From: Thermoleophilia bacterium
Lineage (GTDB): Bacteria > Actinomycetota > Thermoleophilia > Gaiellales > Gaiellaceae
Reading direction: 5' to 3'
Length of the DNA: 6,688 nucleotides
Assembly (NCBI GenBank): GCA_014534155.1
Contig: JACVSB010000096.1
Coordinates: 1-6,688, forward strand
Shown piece by piece: positions 1 through 5,113 of this stretch (positions are counted from its first letter, which is position 1; every line of letters begins with the position of its first letter). The notes under the pieces were generated by a model, which saw only the letters and a program-made list of their open reading frames with translations, ran no database searches and was not told where the DNA came from. A program made the position numbers and the translations under genes.

Positions 1-1462
1 CGATCGCGCCCGTCCTCTCGGTGTTCGCGGTCGCGATCCGCCAGGCGAGGTCGTTCGCCTCGCTGCCCGAGTTGACGATCATCGCCGTGTCGAGCGCCGA
101 GCCGGGCGGCATGGAGGCCGCGAGCCGTTCCGCAAGCTCGACGAGCGGCTCGTACAGGTAGCGCGCGTGTGTGTTCAAGGCTCGGGTCTGCCGCACGACG
201 GCCTCCGTCACCCGCGGGTGGCAGTGGCCCACGACGGGGACGTTGTTGTAGGCGTCGAGCAGGCGCCGGCCGCCGGCCTCGAAGAGCCAGACGCCCCTCC
301 CGCTCACGACGTGTACGGGAGTTCGGTAGCTGAGGTCGGTCAGCGCCGTCCCGAGAGCACGCCCTCGCCTCTGCGCGAGCTCGTGCGTGCTGGCAGGCCG
401 GCGCGGTGCGCCGAGCTCGTGGGCGACGGCATCGGCTCCCATCTCGGCGAAGAGCTCGAGGAGCGCCCACGAGTCAGCGTCCCACGCCTGGATGTAGGCC
501 AGGTTCTCGGGGTAGCGGCGTGAGCGCCACGCGCTGATCGTGACGAGCGCTGCCAGCCGGGCAGACACGAGGTCGGCGAGAACGGCGAGCTCGTCCGGCT
601 CGAGCGGGAGCGACGAGCCGTACCCGTCGATCGCACGGCGCGCCGTGCGGAAGAGCTCGTCGCCGGCCCGCGCGCGCAGGAGCGACGCAAGGCCGACCGC
701 AAAGTCCGCGACCCGTGCGGTGTGCACGATGTCGCCGAAGTCCGCGATCCCCGTGATCCGCCCCCGCTCGTCGACGAGGACGTTGTCGAGCGTGAAGTCG
801 CCGTGCACGACCTGCGCGGGAAGGCGCGCCCAGCGGGGGCGGACCCGAGTCTCGAACCGCTCGATCACATCCGCGACGAGGGTGCGGCCGCGCTCGCCCG
901 GAAGCAGGTGGAGGAACTGCCGGAGCTGGGGCGTGTGCTTCGCGTCCCAGAGCAGCTCGCGCCCGGCTGCCGGATGGAAGAACCCCTGGAGCGCGCGGGT
1001 CAGGCGCGCGTGGGTCGCCGCGTACTCCGCAAGCGGGCGCCCCTCGACCGTGGCGGCGGGGCCGCTCCGGCCGTGCAGACGCTCGAACATCCGCACGAAG
1101 TGCGTGCCGTCGGGGCCTTCCACGGCGGCCCGGTACGCCGACACGGTGTCGGGCGCGCCGCCTCCGGCGGCCGGGAGCGGGCGGGCGACGGGCAGGTCGG
1201 GGTCGACCCGGAGGACATGCAGGATCGCCTCGGCCTCGAGGTCGAGGACGGCGGTGTCCTCGCCCAGGTTGGAGATCTTGATGATCCCGCCGCCGCTCTC
1301 GCCGTCGATCAGGAACGTCTGGTCGCGCTCGCTGCCGAGGTCGACCGCGTTTCCCCTCACCTCGAAGAGCTCGGCGGCGATGACCGCGATCTCGGAGGGC
1401 GAGAACCGCGGCGGAGGCGCTTCCAGGACGCCCGCGGCGGCTCCTGCCGTCTCGGGCGCCAC
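1..1462 (-). CDS. APH-type kinase fused to class-III aminotransferase/phospho-lyase (partial, C-terminus off the left edge)
   Basis: Translating the minus strand from GTG 1462 gives 487 codons with no stop before the window edge. Residues ~15-330 form an aminoglycoside-phosphotransferase/choline-kinase-like domain: an N-terminal SERDQTFLI segment, the catalytic-loop motif HGDFTLDN (H220, D222, N227) and the metal-binding DFGD (D241). After a linker, residues ~355-487 are the N-terminal part of a class-III PLP aminotransferase, with GRGVWLFEAGGRRLLDAYNN, GHCHPRV and the cofactor-phosphate-binding GSEAN (466-470). The PLP lysine would lie beyond the edge. Homologues of this fusion occur in bacteria and relate to the eukaryotic kinase plus phospho-lyase pairs acting on hydroxylysine or phosphoethanolamine. 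A kinase-then-lyase reaction on an amino alcohol is therefore likely, but the substrate is not readable here. GTG 1462 was chosen because AGGA lies 9 nt upstream and no start codon was found in frame in the roughly 90 nt checked further upstream. The call of a cytoplasmic bifunctional enzyme is confident; the exact substrate is inference. Confidence 0.88.
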   Translation of the reverse strand, partial: MAPETAGAAAGVLEAPPPRFSPSEIAVIAAELFEVRGNAVDLGSERDQTFLIDGESGGGIIKISNLGEDTAVLDLEAEAILHVLRVDPDLPVARPLPAAGGGAPDTVSAYRAAVEGPDGTHFVRMFERLHGRSGPAATVEGRPLAEYAATHARLTRALQGFFHPAAGRELLWDAKHTPQLRQFLHLLPGERGRTLVADVIERFETRVRPRWARLPAQVVHGDFTLDNVLVDERGRITGIADFGDIVHTARVADFAVGLASLLRARAGDELFRTARRAIDGYGSSLPLEPDELAVLADLVSARLAALVTISAWRSRRYPENLAYIQAWDADSWALLELFAEMGADAVAHELGAPRRPASTHELAQRRGRALGTALTDLSYRTPVHVVSGRGVWLFEAGGRRLLDAYNNVPVVGHCHPRVTEAVVRQTRALNTHARYLYEPLVELAERLAASMPPGSALDTAMIVNSGSEANDLAWRIATANTERTGAI

Positions 1463-1471
1463 GAGCGTCGA

Positions 1472-1475
1472 TCCT
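1472..1475 (-). promoter_or_regulatory. AGGA ribosome binding site for the kinase-aminotransferase gene
   Basis: AGGA on the minus strand lies 9 nt before GTG 1462. It supports this GTG, since the same frame stays open upstream without another usable start codon in the stretch checked. Confidence 0.5.
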
Positions 1476-1477
1476 AG

Positions 1478-1489
1478 CGGGAGTTCCCG
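1478..1489. repeat. Short inverted repeat in the divergent intergenic region
   Basis: CGGGA-GT-TCCCG is a perfect 5-bp inverted repeat with a 2-nt centre, 16 nt upstream of the GTG of the minus-strand fusion gene and between two divergent genes. It could be an operator half-site pair, but repeats this short are common at this GC content. No known regulator motif is recognised. Confidence 0.2.
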
Positions 1490-1551
1490 TACGGCGGATC
1501 CGGGCGTTCCCCGATGACTCGATTTTGCGCCCGGCGGAGACTCTGCGCCGA

Positions 1552-1707
1552 GTGACGTTCATCTGGTTCATCGTCTGGCTGATCGCAAACAACGTGGGCG
1601 ACCGCGAGCCGCTCACGTTCGACCCGGTCAACATCTGGGCGGGCGCCCTCATCCTCGCGGTCGCGCTCGACCTGGGCCGCCAGCACGCGCCCGTCGGCAA
1701 GCGCTAG
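1552..1707 (+). CDS. Small two-helix membrane protein, unknown function
   Basis: This 51-codon ORF reads as a small membrane protein. Residues ~2-16 (TFIWFIVWLIANNVG) form one hydrophobic stretch. A polar segment (DREPLTFDP) follows, then a second hydrophobic stretch (VNIWAGALILAVALDLG), and a basic tail ending GKR. The N-terminal hydrophobic helix, short loop and second helix make real coding plausible in a region where shadow frames are arginine-rich and hydrophilic. The start is uncertain. GTG 1552 has GGAG 12 nt upstream, which is a little far, while TTG 1525 would add nine residues (RPAETLRR-type, basic) but has no visible ribosome site. The gene is divergent from the kinase-aminotransferase gene. 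I do not recognise a family. Confidence 0.5.
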   Translation: MTFIWFIVWLIANNVGDREPLTFDPVNIWAGALILAVALDLGRQHAPVGKR

Positions 1708-1749
1708 CGCGAGCGGGCCTACCGCTCGCCCAACGCGCCCTCCCTCCGC

Positions 1750-1987
1750 GTGCCGGCGGTCGACCTCCGTCCCGAGCGGAGCCCCAGAAAGCGGCGCTTG
1801 GATGTACGTGGTCTGGCCCGATACGGCGACGGTCTTCGGCACTCGCGGCCTCGTCAAGGTTCGCGCGACGATCGACGGAGAGCCTTTCAGGAGCTCGTTC
1901 ATGCCGCTCGGCGATGGACGCCACATGCTCCCCGTGAAGGCGGACGTCCGGCGAGCCACCGGGAAGGAGGCGGAGGAGCGGCTCGGG
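1750..1987 (+). pseudogene. DUF1905 remnant, frameshifted at the N-terminus and shortened at the C-terminus
   Basis: From 1784 the +2 frame encodes a run typical of DUF1905 proteins: ESGAWMYVVWP, FGTRGLVKVRATIDGEPFRSS, then MPLGDGRHMLPVKADVRRATGKEA. Two things are wrong. First, the usual N-terminal strand before SGAW is not in this frame. A plausible piece (VDLRPE, from GTG 1750) lies in the +1 frame, so a frameshift falls somewhere in ~1768-1786. Second, family members as I remember them continue GKEAGDTV.V.LEERL, but here GKEA joins directly to EERLG, as if about 8 codons were deleted in frame. No stop follows. The frame runs through low-complexity basic residues into the LysM gene. DUF1905 is a small beta-barrel-like domain of unknown function. 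An alternative is a living protein starting at ATG 1802 with a degenerate tail, which I consider less likely. Confidence 0.55.
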
Positions 1988-2095
1988 ACGGAGCAAGTTC
2001 AACCGGCCGGATGGCCTATTTGCTCGCGCTCACCCGCGCACGAGCCCGCAAGGCGAGACGAGGATCGCCGCCCGCGACGGCGAAAGAGGCCTGCG
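1988..2095 (+). other. Spacer between DUF1905 remnant and LysM gene, with one weak hairpin
   Basis: This stretch is open in the LysM frame but encodes a non-domain basic sequence (ARRDEDRRPRRRKR-like), as expected for GC-rich non-coding DNA. An imperfect hairpin at 2022-2045 (GCTCG-CGC, loop TCACCC, GCG, CA bulge, CGAGC) could end transcription of the remnant. It has no T-tract. No convincing promoter was found. Confidence 0.3.
2083..2089 (+). promoter_or_regulatory. AAAGAGG ribosome binding site that fixes the LysM gene start
   Basis: AAAGAGG lies 6 nt before ATG 2096. It supports starting the LysM protein here and not at ATG 1802, which would fuse it to the DUF1905 remnant through a junk-like linker. 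Confidence 0.65.
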
Positions 2096-2728
2096 ATGTC
2101 CACGAACGACCTCCTGGCAGGGTCCGGGGACGTCCTCAGGGCAGGCGGCGAGGCGCTTCGCTCCTGGGTTGAGGAGAACCGCCTGCGCGCCGTCGCGCTG
2201 GCGGCGTACGCGGCCGCGGTGACGGCGATGCTCGCGCTCGTCCTCTCACCGCTTGCCGGTCACGAGGCGACGAGCTCCAGCACTCGCGCCGCGGGCGCTA
2301 CCCCGCCCCCGTACTACACAGTGCGCAAGGGCGACACGCTGGCCGCGGTCGCGGAGCGGTTCGGTCTCACGCTCGAGCGCCTCCGTGATCTGAACCCGCG
2401 CGTCGACCCGATGGCGCTTGCCCCCGGCGCAAGGCTCCGCCTCCGGATGTCGGTTCCGCCCGTCTCGGCCCCGCAACGGCAGCGGGCACACGCGAACCCG
2501 AACAAGCGGGTTTCCGCGCCTGCGCCGTCTACGGCGGCGCGCATGCCCGCCAGCCAGCGCCACGCTCCGGCCGCCGCGAGCACCGGTCGCACGCACACCG
2601 TCGCGCCGGGCGACACGTTGAGCGCGATCGCCGCCCGCTACGGGACGAGCGTCACCGAGCTCCTCCAGCTCAACCCGGAGATCGACCCGCAGGTGATCGT
2701 CGCCGGCCAGGAGCTCGCGCTCCCCTGA
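2096..2728 (+). CDS. Membrane-anchored protein with two LysM domains
   Basis: This 210-aa protein has a short N-terminal cytoplasmic segment (1-29) and one transmembrane helix at ~30-54 (RAVALAAYAAAVTAMLALVL). A Ser/Thr/Pro/Ala-rich stretch leads to LysM domain 1 at ~73-117 (YYTVRKGDTLAAVAERFG through LNPRVDP to PGARLRL). A Pro/Ala/Arg-rich linker follows (118-165), then LysM domain 2 at 166-210 (THTVAPGDTLSAIAARYG through LNPEIDP to GQELALP), which reaches the C-terminus. LysM domains bind N-acetylglucosamine-containing glycans. The expected topology is type II with both LysMs in the cell wall. No hydrolase or peptidase domain is present, so the likely role is wall binding or scaffolding. 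The start at ATG 2096 has a good ribosome site. The frame upstream is open back through the DUF1905 remnant, so automatic annotation may overextend it by 98 residues. Confidence 0.88.
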   Translation: MSTNDLLAGSGDVLRAGGEALRSWVEENRLRAVALAAYAAAVTAMLALVLSPLAGHEATSSSTRAAGATPPPYYTVRKGDTLAAVAERFGLTLERLRDLNPRVDPMALAPGARLRLRMSVPPVSAPQRQRAHANPNKRVSAPAPSTAARMPASQRHAPAAASTGRTHTVAPGDTLSAIAARYGTSVTELLQLNPEIDPQVIVAGQELALP

Positions 2729-2733
2729 CGCTG

Positions 2734-2749
2734 CGCCGCCCGCGCGGCG
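2734..2749 (+). terminator. Terminator-like hairpin after the LysM gene
   Basis: CGCCGC, loop CCGC, GCGGCG forms a perfect 6-bp GC stem 5 nt after the TGA stop, followed by TCCCTT. There is no real T-tract, and GC-rich hairpins arise easily by chance here, so the call is tentative. Confidence 0.35.
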
Positions 2750-2866
2750 TCCCTTGCCGCGCGCAGACGCACCGCAGCGGCGCGCACGCTGGCGCACGAC
2801 CGGGGGTTACGGAAGCGCTGCAGTGGTAGACATCCCGGTGAAGGGAAACGGCAGAAGGGGGCCTTC

Positions 2867-3061
2867 ATGCGCCGGATCGCGGTCGTTCGCCTGGACTCGC
2901 GGCTCGAGAGCGGCACGATCGTCCGCTACATCCGCGACCCGGCCTTCGACATCCCGACGACGATCGACCGCTTCGGCAACCGCCTCTACGCGGTCAACGC
3001 TCGCTTCGCGACGCCGCCGACGCCGTCGACCGAGTACAGCATCGTCCGTGTCGCGCGCTGA
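2867..3061 (+). pseudogene. C-terminal fragment of an SMP-30/beta-propeller-type protein
   Basis: The 64 codons (IAVVRLDSRLESGTIVR, then DPAFDIPTTIDRFGNRLYAVN and ARFATPPTPSTEYSIVRV) look like the last two propeller strands of SMP-30/gluconolactonase-like proteins. Those proteins are normally about 300 residues and are sometimes mislabelled superoxide dismutase in actinobacteria. The roughly 240 N-terminal residues are absent: none of the forward frames in 2729-2866 continues the similarity. The fragment has an ATG with AAGGGGG 6 nt upstream, so it may still be translated as a small peptide. It is probably a deletion remnant of a once full-length gene. It ends 21 nt before the thioredoxin-like gene and could lie on the same transcript. 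Family assignment is from memory of the motif and is moderately confident. Confidence 0.55.
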
Positions 3062-3082
3062 CCGGCGCCGGCGGCGGGTCGC

Positions 3083-4519
3083 GTGAGCGAGGCGCGAGAG
3101 GTCACGCTCACGCCCGCCGAGGGCGGGACAGTTCGCCTCGGGGATCTCTTCCCAACCGTGCTCGTCTTCGCGCACGAGGACTGCCCGACCTCGCGGCTCG
3201 CGCTCCGCCGACTCTCCGCCCTCGACGAGGGCGTCGTGCTCGTCGCCGAGGAGGAGCCTGCAGCGGCGGCGCGGCTCGCGCGGCGCGCGGGCGTCCGCTT
3301 CCGCGTCCTCGCGCAGTCGGCGGCGCTCGAGGCCTCGCACGCCCTCGGGGTCGAAGCCGTGCCTACGGCCGTGCGCGTAGGGCGCGAGGGAGAGGTCGAG
3401 GACACCGTCGTGGGGTGGAACGCCGACGCCTACGAGCGCCTGCTGGGGCGCGAGCTTCCCGACGGGGAGCCGCGGTTCAAGCCGGGCTGTGCATCGCGAG
3501 CGGTCCATGACTGGTCGGCGCCCGCGGGCCTCGACGAGCTCGAGGACATGTTCGAGCGCGGGTGGACAGACGGCCTTCCCGTCGTTCCGCCCACGCCCGA
3601 ACGCGTCGAGCGGATGCTGGCGGGGCGGGACGCTGCGCACTCGCTCGGCGCGGTGCCGCCCACCTTCGCGGAGGCCACGCTCGAGCGCGTCGCGGCGTGC
3701 GCGGTCCTCGCCGGGTGCCGCCCGGAGTACTTCCCGGTCGTCGTCGCGGCCGTCGAGGCGGCGCTCGACCCGGAGTTCAACCTGCACGGCCAGGCGGTGA
3801 CGACGCAGCCGGCCGGGCAAGTGCTCGTAGTCAACGGACCGGTCCGGGACGAGATCGGGCTCAACGCCGAGATGGGCGCCTTCGGCCCGGGGTTCCGCGC
3901 GAACCTGACGATCGGCCGGGCGGTGCGGCTTGTGGTTGCTCTCACCGGCGGCGGGTACCCCGGCCGTCTCGACCGGGCGACGCTCGGCCAACCGGGGAAG
4001 ATCTCCTTCTGCTTCGCCGAGAACGAGGAGGCGAGCCCCTGGGAGCCGCTTCACGTCGAGCGCGGTCTTGATCGCGGCTCCTCGGCCGTGACCCTCGTGG
4101 CCGCGGACGCTCCGCTCTCGATCTCCGACCACCGCTCCCAGACGGCCGAGCAGCTCTCGGCGACGCTCGGCTGGGCGGCCGCCTCCTTGTGGAGCCCCTT
4201 CTGGTGGCCGCTGGACGCGACGTCGCTCTACGCTGTCTGCCCGGAGCACGCCGACCTCTTCAGGGCAGAGGGGTGGAGCAAGGAGCTGGTGCGCGAGACG
4301 CTCTACCGCGCGGTTTCCCGGCGCGCCCACGAGCTTCGCGGCGCGGGGGAGACGACGTCGCTCGTCCTCGCCGCCGAGGCCGACGAGCGGATCCCGCGCT
4401 GGGACGACCCCGACCGAATCCTCCTCGTCGTCGCCGGCGGCCCTGCCGGCCGCTTCTCGGCCGTGCTCGGGCCGTGCGTCGGGATGGAGGCGAGCGTCGT
4501 GACGAGGGAGGTGCGATGA
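3083..4519 (+). CDS. Thioredoxin-like domain fused to a conserved domain of unknown function; partner of the UGSC selenoprotein
   Basis: This 478-aa protein has no signal peptide or membrane segment, so it is probably cytoplasmic. Residues ~1-122 look like a thioredoxin fold: a hydrophobic strand (TVLVFAHED), then C34-P-T-S37 at the position of the CxxC active site, and a V-P94-T segment matching the cis-proline strand. The second active-site Cys is replaced by Ser, which suggests a monothiol or peroxiredoxin-like centre. From ~145 onward a large domain begins with GWTDGLPVVPPT (160-171). It continues with ACAVLAGCRPEYFPVV (C206, C212), VNGPVRDEIGLNAEMGAFGPG and RANLTIGRAVRLV, and then ISFCFAENEEASPWEPLHVERG (C310). 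I recognise this as a conserved family found next to UGSC proteins, with no established activity. The start at GTG 3083 is weakly supported because no strong ribosome site precedes it. Its TGA stop overlaps the next ATG (ATGA at 4516-4519), so the two genes are translationally coupled. Confidence 0.85.
   Translation: MSEAREVTLTPAEGGTVRLGDLFPTVLVFAHEDCPTSRLALRRLSALDEGVVLVAEEEPAAAARLARRAGVRFRVLAQSAALEASHALGVEAVPTAVRVGREGEVEDTVVGWNADAYERLLGRELPDGEPRFKPGCASRAVHDWSAPAGLDELEDMFERGWTDGLPVVPPTPERVERMLAGRDAAHSLGAVPPTFAEATLERVAACAVLAGCRPEYFPVVVAAVEAALDPEFNLHGQAVTTQPAGQVLVVNGPVRDEIGLNAEMGAFGPGFRANLTIGRAVRLVVALTGGGYPGRLDRATLGQPGKISFCFAENEEASPWEPLHVERGLDRGSSAVTLVAADAPLSISDHRSQTAEQLSATLGWAAASLWSPFWWPLDATSLYAVCPEHADLFRAEGWSKELVRETLYRAVSRRAHELRGAGETTSLVLAAEADERIPRWDDPDRILLVVAGGPAGRFSAVLGPCVGMEASVVTREVR
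4507..4513 (+). promoter_or_regulatory. GGAGGTG ribosome binding site of the UGSC selenoprotein gene
   Basis: GGAGGTG, complementary to the 16S rRNA 3' end, lies 2 nt before ATG 4516, within the last codons of the upstream gene. Together with the ATGA overlap it fixes the start of the selenoprotein gene. Confidence 0.7.
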
Positions 4520-5046
4520 CGGACTACGTCAGCCCGATCGACCCCTCTCGCCGCCTTCCGGATCCGCTCGCGCCGCGTCCGCAGGGCGTTGCAGGGCGCC
4601 GCGTCTGGCTGCTCGACATCGCGAAGCGCCGAAGCGACGAGTTTCTCGCGGCGCTCGGCGAGGCGTTCGCGGCGCGGGGAGCGTCCGTGGAGCGCGCCGG
4701 GAAGCCGCTCTTCTCGCGGCCCGCGCCAGACGAGGTGATCGAGCGGGTCGCGCTGCACGGGGACCTTGCCGTCGAGGCGCTCGCGGACTGAGGCTCGTGC
4801 GTGTCGTGCAGTCTGCACGACGTGGTTCGCCTCGAGCGGCGGGGGATTCCGGCCGTGGCCGTGGCCACGCGACCGTTCCTCGACGAGGCGGTCGAGCAGG
4901 CGCAGGCGCTCGGGCTGCCGGACGCGCGCGTCGTCTACGTGGCGCACCCCGTGCAGCTTCTCGACTCCCCGACGCTCGCGCGCCTGGCGCGGGAAGCGTT
5001 TCCCGCGGTGGTCGACGGGCTGACCCGCCCGGCGAAGGAGCGATAG
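4516..5046 (+). CDS. UGSC-family selenoprotein (Sec encoded by in-frame TGA 4789-4791)
   Basis: Reading TGA 4789-4791 as selenocysteine gives one 176-aa protein ending at TAG 5044-5046. The first half (1-91) contains WLLDIAKRRSDEFLAALGEAF and ends in a strand HGDLAVEALAD. The Sec follows at once in U92-G-S-C95-V-S-C98, then HDVVRLERRGIPAVAVATRPF and a C-terminal part with YVAHPVQLL. This is the signature of the UGSC family, in which homologues carry either Sec or Cys in LADUGSC/ADCGSC followed by a SLHD/VHD..ELE.GIP stretch. The frame is kept exactly across the TGA, and the sequence after it has its own family motifs but no ribosome site for an independent start. The family is a predicted redox or selenol-catalysed enzyme of unknown substrate. 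The gene follows the thioredoxin-like gene with a 4-nt overlap. Standard gene callers will give two fragments (4516-4791 and 4801-5046). Reading it requires selA, selB, selC and selD elsewhere in the genome. Confidence 0.92.
4789..4791 (+). other. In-frame TGA recoded as selenocysteine (codon 92)
   Basis: The TGA sits between GAC (Asp91) and GGC-TCG-TGC (Gly-Ser-Cys), exactly where UGSC-family members have Sec or Cys. Both flanks belong to one conserved protein in the same frame. Confidence 0.92.
4790..4833 (+). promoter_or_regulatory. Bacterial SECIS element
   Basis: The apical hairpin at 4803-4821 is GTCGTGCA, loop GTC, TGCACGAC: a perfect 8-bp stem with a 3-nt loop. It begins 11 nt after the TGA, and the loop G is 20 nt after it, with G as the first loop base. 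This fits the known rule for bacterial SECIS elements (a small loop with a G in its first two bases, roughly 16-37 nt from the UGA). A lower stem, GAGGC (4790-4794) with GCCTC (4829-4833), closes the structure and includes the last two bases of the TGA. The apical part UGCA-GUC-UGCA is nearly the E. coli fdhF version (UGCA-GGUC-UGCA, recalled from memory). SelB binding is inferred. Confidence 0.8.
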
Positions 5047-5069
5047 GCGCGCGGGAAGCCGTCCGCGCC
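5046..5069 (+). terminator. Terminator-like hairpin at the end of the selenoprotein module
   Basis: GGCGCG-CGG, tetraloop GAAG, CCG, a 2-nt TC bulge, then CGCGCC gives a 9-bp stem starting on the last base of the TAG stop. A pyrimidine-rich stretch (CCCGTCCGTTCTCCTCC) follows, but no T-run. It could attenuate or end transcription before the 5114 gene. Confidence 0.4.
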
Positions 5070-5101
5070 CCCGTCCGTTCTCCTCCGTACAGCGGCGAGC
5101 C

Positions 5102-5108
5102 AAGGAGG
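5102..5108 (+). promoter_or_regulatory. AAGGAGG ribosome binding site
   Basis: A perfect AAGGAGG lies 5 nt before ATG 5114. It is the strongest ribosome site in the window and fixes the start of the NAD(P)-binding protein. Confidence 0.8.
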
Positions 5109-5113
5109 CAAGG

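Noticed and set aside
474..1700. A 408-codon minus-strand open frame over the kinase domain
   Set aside because: The other minus-strand frame (GTG 1462) carries clear APH and aminotransferase motifs. This one is RR/RP/RG-rich noise.
1802..2728. A single 308-aa DUF1905-LysM fusion protein
   Set aside because: The joining region is basic and low in complexity, a good ribosome site precedes ATG 2096, and the DUF1905 part lacks both ends.
2811..2862. tRNA-like text (GCAGTGGTAGACATCCC)
   Set aside because: It resembles a D-loop only. No acceptor pairing, anticodon stem or TTC-containing T-arm can be placed.
3056..3085. Readthrough of the TGA at 3059-3061 as another Sec codon
   Set aside because: The following codons (PAPAAGR) match no protein family and the propeller tail is naturally complete there.
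2807..4330. A 507-codon open frame on the minus strand
   Set aside because: It mirrors the thioredoxin-like gene, has shadow composition (Arg/Glu/Gly-rich) and no recognisable motifs.
4516..5046. Assembly error or nonsense mutation instead of Sec at 4789-4791
   Set aside because: The frame is unbroken, the TGA falls exactly on the U of UGSC, and a SECIS-like hairpin is in the right place. A random nonsense mutation would not give all three.
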